Shown here piece by piece: positions 35,956 to 48,691 of a stretch of 64,000 nt of DNA. Origin of the DNA: Trogon surrucura. Lineage: Eukaryota > Chordata > Aves > Trogoniformes > Trogonidae. A program made the translations under genes and the position numbers. Below the pieces are notes generated by a model. The model was not told the DNA's origin. It did not search any database and worked only from the letters and a program-made list of their open reading frames with translations. The DNA is taken from NCBI GenBank assembly GCA_020746105.1, contig JAJGST010000022.1:1-64000 (forward strand), in the 5' to 3' direction. Within the stretch, counting starts at the first letter, position 1. The number at the start of each line of letters is the position of its first letter.

Positions 35956-36650
35956 TCAATTTACTTTCCTATATTTTCCTTACTTTCTTTTATTGCAGCC
36001 AGGGCAACACCAATGCCCAATGTTGTTTCTAATTTCTCCTGTTCAGTTCTTCGGTTGTACAGAAAAGATATTTTTCCATCCAAATCACAGTTCCTGTTTC
36101 CCATGTTACATGCCCCCTCACTTATTTGTGTTTCTGCTATCCTACTTCTCCTTGGTACTGGGCTAAGGAAACAATATTTTTCTCATATTGGCTTCCTTAT
36201 AGTATTAATTGTCTATTTCAAAAAAGAAACAATCCTAAAGTTATAAAGCAGAGCTCTGTGCAAGCTTATCCTCTCACAAATACCACATAACTATTAAAAA
36301 AAAAATAATCCCAAAACCAAATACGAATATACATTGCGCTGCTTTCTTCGTCCATCTCTAGCAAGCCTGGAAATGCTTTAGAGTCCCAAGGCGAAGGAAT
36401 CCACAAAGCGAAAATGCTGCAAAATTATTTTTTGATTCTAGTGTTGCCACAAGGGCATACCTTACTGTGTTTCATTAACCTACTTTATTGTATTATGTGC
36501 ATTGCATATGAAAACTATAAACCGGGTTTTACATCTCTCTCAGCTTTTGACCATTCATCAGTTCTCCATGAGAAAGCCACAGAGAAATCAATATCCTCGT
36601 AAAGCCAAGCTGTCAAAAGTTACTAGACTATTTCTATCAGCAATTCCAAT
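35956..36650. other. Noncoding DNA between two CR1 fragments
   Basis: No gene recognised; a 98-codon ORF at 35950 starts inside the CR1 tail and shows no domain. Confidence 0.5.
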
Positions 36651-36858
36651 GAGAAGAAACTTCTTCTCAGGGAGGGTGACGGAACACTGGAACAGGCTGC
36701 CCACAGAGGTTGTGGAGTCTCCTTCTCCGGAGACATTCAAGACCTGCCTGGACACGTTCCTATGTAGCCTTATCTAGGCGTTCCTGCTCTGGCAGGGGGA
36801 TTGGACTTGATGATCTTTCGAGGTCCCTTCCAATCCCTAACATTCTGTGATTCTGTGA
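36651..36858 (+). repeat. CR1 LINE 3' fragment
   Basis: Nearly identical over ~200 bp to the copy at 35693-35955, so the same subfamily. Ends in repeated ATTCTGTG octamers. Starts abruptly at 'gagaagaaacttcttctcag'. Confidence 0.93.
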
Positions 36859-37184
36859 GACAGACTACCAGATGTTTCCAATATATTTTATACAAGATTG
36901 CATGATAATTTTAGTGGGACCGAAAGAAACAATACAACAGGTAGTGTTTTGGGGTTCAACATTTTAAATAGCAAGGCCGATTGATTTTTACAAGACATCC
37001 AAGACAAAAATGCCACTTCTGGAAAACTTAGATCCAAACATTCATCCACAGAACTTAAGAGCAATTGTGTTGTCAAAGAGCAAGAAAATAAGATAACCTT
37101 TGGCAACAAAGTCAGTATAAAAATGTTCGCTGTACCTATATGTGTGATTGAGTTTGTCTGTATTTATATACAAAGCTGTTTATT
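36859..37184. other. Noncoding DNA
   Basis: Short AT-rich stretch between a CR1 and an ERVL-like LTR. Nothing recognised. Confidence 0.5.
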
Positions 37185-38369
37185 TGTTTTGGTTTGGCCT
37201 GGCCGGATTTTGGCAGTGGAGGGGAAAGCTGCAGGGTGGCTTCTGCAAGAAGCTGCTAGAAGCTCCCCGAGTTTCATAGAGCCAATGCCAGCCGGCTCCA
37301 AAGAGGGACCTGCCGCTGGCCAAGGCTGAGCCTATCAGTAAAGGGACAGGAGGGGAACGCCTCTGTGAAAAACATATTTAAGAATGGGGAAAAGAACTGC
37401 GCCACAACAGCTGGCACAGAGATGGAGGAGTGAGAATCTGTGCAGACACCAAAGTCAGTGAAGAAGGAGGGGGGGAGGATGAGCTCCAGGCACCGGAGCA
37501 GAGAGAGTCCCCCAGGTCCGTGGTGAAGACCATGGTGAAGCGGGCTGTCCCCCTGCAGCCCATGGGCGAGGTGCAGATGTCCACCGTGAGGATCACCGCG
37601 TAGATGTGCACCGAGGACTCCACGCCGTGTGGGTGGATGCCTGAAAGGGGACTGTAGCCCGTGGGAAGCCCCCATCAGAGCAAGTTGCTGCCGGAACCTG
37701 TAGCCCGTGGAAGAGAGGAATGCCCACGCTGGAGCAGGTTGGCTGGTGGGACTTTTGGGACGCTGCGGGGGACTCACACTGGAGCAGTTTTCCCTGAAGG
37801 ACTGCGCCTCAGACTCACGAGGGGTGGGCTGCCCCTCGTGAGGTGTCTCACGTTGGGCAGTTTGTGATGAATTGCCCTACGTGGGATGACTCACACCGGA
37901 GAAGAGAGCGTGAAGCTTGTCTCCTGTGAGAGGGACCCCACAATGGCCCTGGGGAAGAGTGAAGAGTCCTCCCCCGGAGTGAAGAAGCGGTGGAACCAAC
38001 GTCGGATGAACTGACCGCAACCCCCATTCCCTGTCCCCCTGTGCTGCTCTGGGAGAGGAGGTGGAGAAACCGGGATTGATGTTAAGCCCGGGAAGAAGGG
38101 AGGGATGGGGGGAAGGTGTTCTGTTTAAGATCTGTTTGCTATTTCTCATTTCTCACTACTTTTCTCTGATTAGTTCTTTTAATAAATGTAATTAATTTCC
38201 CCAAAATCGAGTCTGTTTTGCCTGGGACGGTAAATGAGAGTGATCTCCCTGTCCTTATCTCAAACCCTGAACCCTTGGAAATATTTTCTCCCCCTGTCTA
38301 GCAGTGAAGGGGGAGTGAGAGAGCGGCTGTGTGGGTACCTGGCGGCTGGCCGGGGTCAAACCCATGACA
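37185..38369 (+). mobile_element. Solo ERVL-like LTR, about 1.2 kb
   Basis: Runs TGTTTTGGTTTGGCC...CCCATGACA, the end pattern of a common avian ERVL LTR type. It is GC-richer than its flanks, with a TATTTAAG element at about 37375 and AATAAA at about 38182. U3 holds diverged repeats of a 'gactcacactggagcag' motif (about 37730, 37770, 37889). Several ORFs of up to 167 codons on its minus strand are not genes. No exact 5-bp flanking repeat was found, so the ends may be off by a few bases. Confidence 0.75.
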
Positions 38370-38442
38370 CCTATTCATTATTTATGAAATGCAGAAAAAA
38401 ATAGTTACAAATGGTTGTTTCAGGGGATTTTGTGTAGCTATA

Positions 38443-38844
38443 TGTAGAGGAATTTCTTGTGGAGCAGAGGCGCGGTATAACTTTAAAAGTGTGGACAACC
38501 CAGCTTAGGCCTAAACAAAGGCTCTGTCCTTGAAGCTGCCTTGGAACACGGGGAGGAGGAGGTTTTATCTGTTTTGTGAGAGCTTTGCGAGATGCTTGGC
38601 TGGAGGTGCTGGCCCCGGGGGGAGAAGGGGGGGCGAGAGCCGCCTGCATAGCTGAATGGGACTATCCAATAAAATGCTGGCGTGTGTAAACCTGTAACTG
38701 ACCAACTCTGTTAAGGGGCAGGCACGGGGACACTGCTGAACTGTATATATTGAACTGTCCGGAGCAATAAAGAGAGGACGATCTGTAGCCATATTGGTGT
38801 GATGGTCGTTGACTTGGCCGGCTCTCCGAAGGGACCCTTCTAGA
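38443..38844 (+). mobile_element. Solo 'TGTAGAGG' LTR, long form, with 6-bp target duplication
   Basis: 402 bp, flanked by GCTATA (38437-38442 and 38845-38850). It carries the extra 'tgcgagatgcttggctggag' block, so it belongs with provirus C's LTRs. Confidence 0.95.
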
Positions 38845-38850
38845 GCTATA

Positions 38851-41375
38851 GGTCTTTTCCAGCCCATGATTCTATGCTGTTTTGTTCAAAGCATTTACTT
38901 ATACAGGTTTAATTCCAATATGAAAAGTTATATGTTCTTTATATGTACACATATATATATATGCAAGTATATTAGTTGGAAAAAACCCCTATTTGTTTAA
39001 TATTAGCTTATGATATGTGCCAGACATCTGTTAGCTTGGCAGTATTTTCTTATTTCACATTTATCATTGCTTGAATGTGCATGAACTGTGTTGCAGCCAA
39101 TAATATTGTGCCCTAGATGTGCTGTATAAGGTATTGATCTGCAAGTGCAGGTTCCATGAGTAGGTGTCTGTGTTTGAGAGCCTCGATGCTTTCTCAGAGT
39201 CTCTTCATTCCCTTTAGAAAGGCTGCTTTCCAGTTAGAAGCGTTACACATGAAAGCACTTGCCACTCCAGTGCCCAAAACTGTGTGTTTGCAAATGTGCA
39301 TAATAATATTTTCCAATAAGCTTTTGAAGACAAATTTTGTATTCTTTATCTTTTAGTCCATTAAGAAGGAAAGAATAATTCCTGTCCCTAGGTAAGACTT
39401 AGGTGTGCATGTCCCTGCTCTTCTATCTTGCCACACGCACAAAAAGTATTATTCTGGCTTTGGGATTCTCAGCAAAAGACACGCTACTGAGTTCCAAAAT
39501 GCCTACTGTTCCATATAAAGCGCAAAATACAACTTACTAAAATTTTATGCCTTATAACTGGTTTTAATTTTCAAGTATTATTTATATAGCAAATGTCCTT
39601 TATGCCAGTTGTGGTATAAATTGCAAGACACGTTGGAGTACAGTGAATAGAAATGCTGCTACATGTTTCAAATTAAAAAGAATTCCTCTATGAATTGGAA
39701 TTCCAACTCCCATTTGTGACCTTAAAAGCCAAGTAAGCAAGAATATCTTTTTTTCCCCCATTTTCTGGAGCCAGGAGAAAAAAAGAAAAAGAAAAAAAAA
39801 GCAACCCAAACCTTCATAAAATTGTTTAGGAAGCTCAAGGGATTTTTTAGCTATATGAACCCCAGAGACTTGACCTGCTGCTCAGGACATATTTTCTCTT
39901 GCTATAGGAGTTTTTGCTTGCAGCTGCAAGAACAAAATATGAACTGAGTTTGTCCAGGATATAGTAGCTTGATGATATTGAGACTTAACCTTAGTGGTTG
40001 GCAGGTATGGCAGTTGCATTAGGGGTGACTGTGACTCCCGCACCTGCTCGGGTCACATTTTCTCCCATTCACACTTTTACCACACTCTGTTCAGCCAGAA
40101 CGCCCTCTGCAGATTCTCAGCTTAAATACTTCTTTCAGGAGACAGCCTAAATTAGTAGGGAACTAGATATTTATCCAAAGGATAAAGTTAGCCTTGTATT
40201 TAACTGAAGTGTAACACACTACTAAATAAAAAATGTATTGAAACCTTTAGCAACTGTCAGAAAGAAATGTGTGTAAAATCGGTAAAATCCTGCTTTGACT
40301 TAAGTACACTGGCATATTAAACTAGCATGAATTCAGATTAACTCTTCCATTAAAATTGTTTCTGAGTTGCAGGAATCATTTTTTTTTATTATTTTTTCTG
40401 AAGCATTGTAGCAATACCAGAAATCTAGCAGTCAACCTTTTAAAGTGACATTTCAATATAGTTTACGCTACGTTGACAGCAGACCTTTGCAATATGTTTA
40501 TAACCCCGGGGTGGAGTGAAATTTGCCTGTTCTGTACCAAAAGAGATCCTTGCCTTTTCTTTTTTTTTTTTTTTATCCGTGAGAAATATAGTCAGAAGAT
40601 TTAGGATAATCATAGAATGTTATAGAATCATAGATTCTATAGATGCTACAGCTCCCTGCCTTCCCGGGAATGGTGGTTATCAACCCGGCTGCACGGGCAT
40701 AGGGAGATGGTGGCAAAAGCTATCGGGTCCGGCGCACAAGAAAATAAAAGAATGGAGACAAGTAAAAGTTAGTGTCAGACAACTACCAGTTGCAACTAAC
40801 ATAATTTCTGAGATCTAAGTTGCCTTTATCCCGAGGTTTGAGAAAATAAAAAAAATACACATCTGTGTGCATCCACAGCCCTCAAATAATGTCTTTATCC
40901 AATGCCAGCGCTATCATCAATGATTCTTCAAGCATACAAGTATCATGTTTCAGCTCCCAACTTTCCTGCAGTCACTCCCCATGGCTACAGCCATGAAGGA
41001 TTTTAGTCACCAACAGAGCACTGAATGTCATTCAGAAGACACAAATAACATTCGGCACCCACCACAACCTCTCCACCAGCCTGCTCCCTCCCCAGGGAGG
41101 AGGAGAGCCCCGGCTTTACCTCGCTCACAGCTTGGCTTCCAGAGAGGCCAACCCACACACGTGAAAAGAACTGTTAATATTGTACAGTATAGACACCCAA
41201 GTTCTCAGACCTTTAATGCCAAAAAAATAGGTAACCTTAGGGGAAACTCCCCGTGTTAGAATTTAGTACCCCATGAAAGGATAATAAAAACCAAACTATA
41301 TTGTACTGATCAAAATATAAAAATAAATCCATAATCCATGCATTTTTACTCTTTCCCCTGAACTCTGCAGGTATA
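38851..41375. other. Noncoding DNA with a possible CR1 scrap
   Basis: AT-rich with an (AT)n-like stretch at about 38951-38962. At 40609-40641, CATAGAATG/ATAGAATCATAG looks like a minus-strand CR1 tail scrap. The GC-richer stretch 40645-40735 is unassigned. Confidence 0.5.
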
Positions 41376-41546
41376 TCATAGAATCATAGAATGTTAGGGA
41401 TTGGAAGGGACCTCGAAAGATCATCAAGTCCAATCCCCCTGCCAGAGCAGGAACGCCTAGATTATGCTACATAAGGAACGTGTCCAGGCGGGTCTTGAAT
41501 GTCTCCAGAGAAGGAGACTCCACAACCTCTCTGGGCAGCCTGTTCG
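41376..41546 (-). repeat. CR1 LINE 3' fragment
   Basis: Reverse orientation: starts with tcatagaatcatagaatg, then 'agatcatcaagtccaatccc' and 'aaggagactccacaacctct'. Same subfamily as the 35.7-kb copy. Confidence 0.92.
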
Positions 41547-43854
41547 TATAGTCCAAAAGCACATACAAGACTTGGGATTTGGACTTGTTTTACGTTTTGT
41601 TGATTTTTTTTTTTTATATATACCTGATTTTTATGTTATGTACCTCAACTCAGTGATTTCACAATAACTTTAATTTGAGAAACAGCAGATGAAAATGTGT
41701 TATGTTCAATAACAAAACTCCTTTTGGCTTCAAAGTTGGCTTCAGATACGGTCTTTTATGAACATTTCTGATATGCTGACAACTATTATAAATATCTAAG
41801 AAATTACACATCATACAAAATATAGCCTGCCTCAGAGCTGGGATGCATTTGGGATGGTGTTTATCTGACTGTGTCACATTCTGTTAAAGTACTAACATAG
41901 AGAATACTAAAGTTATCATCATACCCGAGTAAAAACTTGTTTAGGCTACCTATTAGAAAAAATAACCCCAAAAATAAAAAGTGTAACGAAGAATTTCACT
42001 GAATAACAAAATATAACACCACCAGTGTACAATGATAATCCTAGAGCCAAAGTATTAAGTGTTTCAAAATGCTTGGTTTTGTCTTGATCGACAGATTGCA
42101 GTTTTAAAATACAAATCATTCACACAAAAAAGTGACATCTCTCTACATTATAAAAACTAATGAATCAGAACACTGATTACTGGAAGAATAAATCAGCTCT
42201 TGAGATCTTAAGATGTCATAAACTAAGCACCACACACTGTGGATATGAAACATATTACCAGAACCATTTGATTGATTTATTGTTAGTTTTGCAATCAGTC
42301 TTTTCAACCCTTTTATTTTTCAACCCATTATCACTTGTGCACAAAAATATTAAAAGCCCTTTGAGTGCAGTGTGTATCAATTATTTCATCTATTCTTAAA
42401 AGAGCAATTAAAGATGTAGTTTTATTTTTAAAAGCGCTCTTACGCTTTCCTTCAACTACAAACACAATAAAAGCGAAACAAGAATAGCCTTTCCAGATTG
42501 ACAGATTTAAAATATCCGAGTCATTTTAAGAGTAAAAATGGAAATGTTTTTCAGCATTTCTATCCTTTCACTCACCTCCTGCCCCCCTCGAGCCCCACAC
42601 TCACACATCTTTTCTCCCCCTGGGAAACAGTAAAAAAAGAACTATTAGTTATTACTATAAGAAGTAGTTAAAATCCTGTCAAAAGACAATTTTGATAGAT
42701 TGCTATTTGAATAAAAATGAGACAGGCATTATATTTGTATGACAAGTATAGATGTGATATTAAATGATATTAGAGAACTTGAGATTTTATTTTTTTTTTA
42801 ATTATCTTTGTTTGGATCAAGCACATTAAAATGAGACAAGCCAAAGTTAGCTCAAATTCATATAACCTAGCAATGATGTGACCCACTTGAAACTATAAGA
42901 CTTGGCTGACTTAGCCAAAGCTAAGGCACACATCTTAATATAATGGGTCAGAATATAAATCAAGATTTATTTTTAATCCTCTACAGCTATTCTAAGTACT
43001 TCGAGAAACTTACTTAGATTTACTTATTCAAATCCATGTTTTCATTGAACTCTGCTGCTTCTACTAATTTCTATGACACAATGGGAGAAAGATAAGCATG
43101 GGAAGCACCGCACTTACAAAAGGGCTATTGTTTGGAAATAGTATGTGCCTTGATTATATTTACAGTGCATGACATCTGCATTCCAACCTAACATTTTTTT
43201 TAATGCATATATCTTTTGGTATTCAATTACATTCTTTTGAGCAGAACTCAAATAAACAAAATAGCAAGTAAAATAGCAATCAGATAGCAGGTGAATTTGA
43301 ATGTGAACTTGCCACCTTCAGCTGAGTGCCTTAATCACCTCAGCTGCTCCGAGTATTCACTTTGCCCCATGTTTGAACCCTTTAGCTTTCTATGAAAAAA
43401 TGCAAGAGTCTTTGAGGCAAAAAGCATTCAAGCTACTTAAAGATGGGTATGAAACTCACCTGAGATATTTAGAGTGAAAATTTAACTCTAGTGAACGCCT
43501 CACTACACTTATTAAGTCCAATCATGTCCGAAAAGGGATTTAAAGAATTACAGTTTACCAAACACAGCGAGTAGGAAATCTCAGCTGTTGGTAGCACTTG
43601 AGTCTTGAGAATCATATCATCACACAATAACTATCTCAAGAGATTTCAAGCTCAAACTCCCAACTAAAACACAGTCACCTCTGAGATCACACCATGATTG
43701 CTCAGGGCTTGATCAGATGCTCTTTAGAAACCTCACAGAGTAGAGAATGTACAGCTGCCCCCCTGAGCAAGCTGTTCTAAAACTTAACTACCCACAATGA
43801 TAAGTCTTTCATATGCACAGTTTAAACCTACCTTGGTCGAATTTGCATCTCATC
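41547..43854. other. Noncoding DNA, no gene seen
   Basis: AT-rich, few open frames, nothing recognised. Confidence 0.55.
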
Positions 43855-45010
43855 CTCTTGCCGAGCACCTCCGTGGAGAGCCATGCTCTGTCTTCCTGAT
43901 CTCCTCACAGGTGCTGCTCTCAGGCTCCCCCAAAGCCTTCTGTTCTCCAGGCTGAAAAAGTCCTTGTCCTGGGTTTAGCTAAAAACCCAGTCCTGTTTAG
44001 TGATTTTTACTTTCCAGTTTAGTGTCTTCTAAAAGGCTGCACGTTCTGAAGTCAGCAGCATGTTTTTGCAGACAGTGTGTGCTACTGGCAGTGATAACAC
44101 CTGATGTTTACAGTCACTGCCTGGGACTGGTATGTAGAAAGGCTCTTGCTTATACTTATTCCTACAGTGACCAAGGCCACTGCTGGCTCTTGTGTGCCAC
44201 GCTAGGGGTGCCGGGTAGTAAGAGGGGGGCACAAGGAAGTAAAAGGTGGCACCTCCGGGGGGTAATAGACAGGACAGGTGACCAACGAGAGTATTCCATC
44301 CCATCTACGTCATATTTAGTATAAATTGAGTGATCACGAGAGTTTCGTCCCTTTTTTCCCCTTTTTTTTTCCCCCGTTTTGTTCGTCCCCTTTTCGGCCT
44401 TTTCGCCCTTCTTTTCTGCAATGGCCGGTGTCCAGAGAGGACTCCATCTGACCTCCTGATTTTGATCCGGATCCTGAGTTCCCGAATCCAGCTCCCTGTA
44501 TCCAGCTCCCCGCTGCCGCTGAGCCTGGGGTTTCCCCAGTGCCTCCTGCTCTGCAGCCCCAGTGGTGATTTCTATCGGGGGAGGGAGTCGGGTTTGATAT
44601 CGGGCTACTATCTATAGTTGTATATAGTTCTTTACTTTTATCTTTTTACCATTATTTCTGTTACTTTCATTAAAGCTGTTCTAGTTTATTTTCTCCTCTA
44701 ACACGTAAGTCTCTCTGCCTCATTCCCTTTTCTCTTCCCATTTGGGGGGGGGGAAGAGGGGGTTAGAGAGCGTCTGTCCGCGTTAGTGGCCGGCCCAGCC
44801 CTAACCCGCGACAGTCCTGTTCCCTCAGTGTCTCCTCACAGAGCATCGGCAGCAGCCCTGACCAGCCTAAGGGACTCTCTGTACCAGCTATTACCTTCTT
44901 TATAGTTTCGAGGGGCTCAAAAACTAATGACAATATTCTAGGCAAAGCAGAAAGAGTGCCAAATCCCCTTTACTTCTAATCACCTCCCCAATCTGCTTTA
45001 AAGAAAAGCA
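43855..45010 (-). repeat. Old CR1 LINE fragment, split by an LTR
   Basis: The left part (to 43964; ctccaggctgaaaaagtcct) and right part (from 44819; gttccctcagtgtctcctca ... gacaatattctaggc) form one diverged CR1 in reverse orientation once the LTR between them is left out. Outer limits are approximate. Confidence 0.75.
43965..44813 (+). mobile_element. Solo ERVL-type LTR with 5-bp target duplication
   Basis: 849 bp, TGTCCTGGGTTTAGC...CCCTAACCCGCGACA. The 5-bp repeat GTCCT flanks it (43960-43964 and 44814-44818), the size typical of ERVL. TATAAA at about 44320 and ATTAAA at about 44669 set the promoter and polyadenylation region. Reference copy for the two minus-strand copies at 9944 and 15714. 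Confidence 0.92.
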
Positions 45011-45049
45011 CCTAGGCTGCCAGCTGCCAAAGTTTGTCCCACCCTCTAT

Positions 45050-45912
45050 TACTTCCACCTGGTTTTCTACCTGGGCACCAATGATACTGCCAGGAGCAAT
45101 GTAGGGGCTATCGAAAGAGAGCTCTAGAGGTACTGCCTAGGGGTTTGGGGGCCCCTGGTAGTGCTCCCCAAATCATGTGAGTGAGGATAAAGGGGGTAAG
45201 GAATAGGGCTCGGACGCTACGTGGTAACAACTGTTTGCAGAGCTGCTGTTGCCAGCAGAGCAGTGCTTTGGGCTCTGTGATTTTCAGACTAAGGATCCCA
45301 AAGTCCGATCTGATTTAGTCTGAGGATCAACAGCCTGGGAGAGTCGGAATCCACATCACTAAGCCAGGCCAAGGCATCTTTGCCAGTAGAATGGCTGACC
45401 TGAGAAGAAAGACTCTAAACCAAGGAGAGGGGAGGAGAGAGTTAAGAGCAGCCCTCCAAGGGAGTTGTGGATGGGACTGATGAGCAAAGGGCCTGGGGTG
45501 ACGGAAGAAAAAATCAGAAAACAGAGCTTAAATGGAGTCGCCTCAAGCATGCCCGTGTGACGGCAAAGAAGGACCTACAGAGCAAAAAATGTGGACAACA
45601 CAGCAACAGGGCAGAAGCAATATAGGAGGTTCCTGGAGTGCGCTGATGATAAATTTCTGCTGGTGCAGCCTGGATGAAGGGCAGAGCGCACCCTCAGCAA
45701 GCCTGCTGATGGCACATCAAAACTGAGCGGCTGATATGCCAGAACCCACGCCGCAACCCAGAGGGAGCGGGATTTCTTTACTGTGAGGATGACTGGCCAG
45801 TGGAACAGATTTCCCAGAGCTGTGAAATCTCCGTCCGTGGCAGCATTCACAAAAGCTGCCCGGACACAGTCCTGAGCAGCCTACGCCAGGACACTCCTGC
45901 TTGAGCAGAGGA
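45050..45912 (+). repeat. Old CR1-like fragment(s)
   Basis: The last ~140 bp (ggccagtggaacagatttcc ... aggacactcctgcttgagca) are a diverged CR1 3' region. The preceding part (gggcaccaatgatactgcca ... tggagtgcgctgatgataaa) resembles CR1 ORF2-derived sequence but is too decayed for certainty. Confidence 0.5.
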
Positions 45913-45918
45913 GGTGAA

Positions 45919-45919
<1 letters not shown>

Positions 45920-45962
<43 letters not shown>
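45920..45962. repeat. (AT)n microsatellite
   Basis: About 43 bases of alternating A and T immediately after the CR1-like 3' end, probably grown from the CR1 tail region. Confidence 0.95.
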
Positions 45963-45965
<3 letters not shown>

Positions 45966-46847
45966 CACGCTTGTATCAGGTGCCTCATTTACAATCCACC
46001 TCTACATATGGTGCAGAAGCATTTTAGCAGTGGGGGGGGGGGAGAATAGCTAGACAAATATTCATAGGTGGAAAAAGAAGACTCATTTCAAGACGCTGCA
46101 ACTTGAGAGAAAAGTGGAGGTGTCTTTCTGTAAAAGAATCATACTTACTGACTTGACTTCAGCAAAAAACCTGACCTGACAAGAATATAAACGTTCCTAA
46201 CTCCCAGTCATGCAAACAAATCACGGTTCTAACCTGACATAAAGTTGAAATTTTCATTCTGTGTCAGGTTTTTTGAGTTATTAATAGCTAAAAGAAACAC
46301 GTTGAACTGGAAGCTATATTTTGGAAAAGCTGAAAATTTTAAAAATAGGACACGGGTACGAATTTGCACTGCCATTAAGTTGCTAGGTTAAAACGTCTAT
46401 ATGACATATTGACAACTGTTTTCTGGTTGGCTATTTTTCTTTAGCCTTCTCCCAACCCCTTCTTTTTTTTTTTTTTGACATACATCTTTCTCTATTGCTT
46501 CCTCACTAGCACTGATAGCTCCAGCTAGTTCATAAATTCCATTGCTACCTGCTGCCATGTGATGTGTTCATGCAGAAAATATTTCATAGGAAAAAGTGTT
46601 AGCTAGCTAGAGGCAGTATTGTCGATCATTACTTGGAACTGCAGCTACTGGTATGTGACTATGTATTCATTTCATGCATTATAACACCTAATGTACATGA
46701 CAAAATGTTGAATATAAAGTTAATTCACAAACTAGAGTAGCTGGTATTGCTGCAGCTATATAGAAAATACATATTATTACTCCTTTTCCAGTGGGTTCTA
46801 GCAATTTGAAAATGGTTCAGTTTCAACATTGCTTAATTTCACCATTT
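45963..46847. other. Noncoding DNA, no gene seen
   Basis: AT-rich, with a G-run at about 46033-46042 and a T-run at about 46464-46477. Confidence 0.5.
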
Positions 46848-47176
46848 CACAGAATCACAGAATGTTAGGGATTGGAAGGGACCTTGAAAGATCATCAAGT
46901 CCAATCCCCCTGCCAGAGCAGGAACGCCTAGATTATGCTACATAGGAACGTGTCCAGGCAGGTCTTGAATGTCTCCAGAGAAGGAGACTCCACAACCTCT
47001 CTGGGCAGCCTGTTCAGCGTTCTGTCACCCTCACTGAGAAGAAGAAGCTTCTCGAGTTTAAGCGGAACCTGTTATGTTCCAGTTTCAGCCCATTACCCCT
47101 TGTCCTATCATTGGTTGTCACCGAGAAGAGCCTGGCTCCATCCTCGTGACACTCACCCTTTATATATTTGTAAACA
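46848..47176 (-). repeat. CR1 LINE 3' fragment
   Basis: Reverse orientation, longest of its subfamily here: from cacagaatcacagaatg through 'ctgggcagcctgttcagcgt' to 'cctggctccatcctcgtgac'. Diverges after about 47176. Confidence 0.92.
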
Positions 47177-48308
47177 TAATCTCCAGAAGATTGATGCAGT
47201 TTGTCTTGCATGCTTCTGAAACCAAACTTTTGACCTCCGGGTAACTTTAATTTGAGGGATTTTGCTTGGCTTTGTTGGAAACAACAAAATAAGATTTTCA
47301 CTTGGCTTCACTTGCCAAAATCTTAGCACCGTTTAGTATTTGGAGTTGCAATTTATGCCTGAGTCTGAAAATCATCCTGCTTACTGGAGAACTAATTAAT
47401 CTGTTCCAATACTGTGTGTATGGCCTCGGTGTTGCAATAAATGGTGACAGGCGGAATGGTTTTCCCATTCTATTTTGCTCTTTTTTGGCTGACAGTAATA
47501 TGATCCTACGCTTAGATAATGAGACCCTGAGTCAGCTGGATCTCTTAATAGACCTTCTCCTTATAGAGCACTCCCCAAAGAGAGCTGGAAGGCTTTTTAC
47601 ATATTTTAAATGACAGGTTCTGTTAGAACTAAAGTTAGAATGCTTAGGTGTTTGAATAGAAGACTCAGAGAAAATAAATAATAAATAAAAGGGCTTTATA
47701 TCCAACTCTTCTGCTTATTATGTCCTTAGCAGCAGATCCTTGCTTACAGACTTGGTTTCAGCTGGTGACTTTCCAAGTTGTAGAAAACTCTGTCACATTT
47801 CTGTCATGTTCCTCAGAATTGGTGTGTGCTACCAGTAGAACTGTTCAACCAGAGCTTTCTGTAACTGTTAAGAGAAAATTTTTATTTTGTCCATGTGGAG
47901 GTATATGGGTCGTAGCACACCCATTTTGTTCTGTCTTCCTGTTGACCACAGAATTATTTTCTTCTAAGTAATTTAACATAGTTGAAGACCCTTAACATGA
48001 AATTCAAATTAAAATTCTTTACCTCTGTCAGATGAAATAATTTATCCTCATTTTGTTCACATAGGGAAGGTTATATTGAGTTCTGCATGATGTAGGCTTA
48101 TTGATGGAGAGATTTCTATTCTGAGATGAATAAAACTGATTGAATCTCCCCAGCATATTGATTCACTACAATGTAGGATGCTAACTTTCTGAAGTGAAAA
48201 TTACATTGGTTACAGCATTTTCCTCATAATTTGTATAATCTGTAAATTCTTTAGCTTAGTTTAGAGGATGTTTTCTGTACTCTGATCCTTACTGGATCAT
48301 TTTGAAAG
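47177..48308. other. Noncoding DNA, no gene seen
   Basis: Two ORFs of 83-103 codons (47302, 47720) show no domain, start context or splice context. Confidence 0.5.
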
Positions 48309-48314
48309 CTTAAC

Positions 48315-48691
48315 TCTAGAAGGATCCCTTCGGAGAGCCGGCCAAGTAACGACCATCACACCAATATGGCTACAAGTCGTTCTCCCTTTATTGCCCCGGA
48401 CAGCTCAATATATACAGTTAAGCAGTGTCCACGCGCCTGCCCCTTAACAAAGTTGGTCAGTCACAGGTTTACACGCGCCAGCGTTTTATTGGGTAGTGCC
48501 ATTCAACTGTGCAGGCGGCTGTCACCCCCCCTTTTCCCTCCGGGCAAGGCTCTTCACAAAACAGATAAAACCTCCTCCTCTCCGTGCCCCAAGGCAGCTC
48601 CAAGGACAGAGCCTTTGTTTAGGCCTAAGCTGGGTTGTCCAAAACCTTTAAAGGGATACCGCAGCCCTGCTCCACAAGAAATTCCCCTACA
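48315..48691 (-). repeat. Provirus E 3' LTR
   Basis: 377 bp, begins TGTAGGGG on its strand (G for A at base 6) and ends TCTAGA at 48315. Short form, without the extra block of C. Confidence 0.93.

Noticed and set aside
36502-36777. 91-codon ORF with a protein-like C-terminus
   Set aside because: The C-terminal half is CR1 3' sequence; no coding function.
37274-37777. 167-codon minus-strand ORF
   Set aside because: Lies wholly inside the GC-rich ERVL-like LTR, with no recognisable domain; chance ORF from base composition.
45717-45968. ORF ending in a Tyr-Ile repeat
   Set aside because: Product of the (AT)n microsatellite and CR1 remnant.
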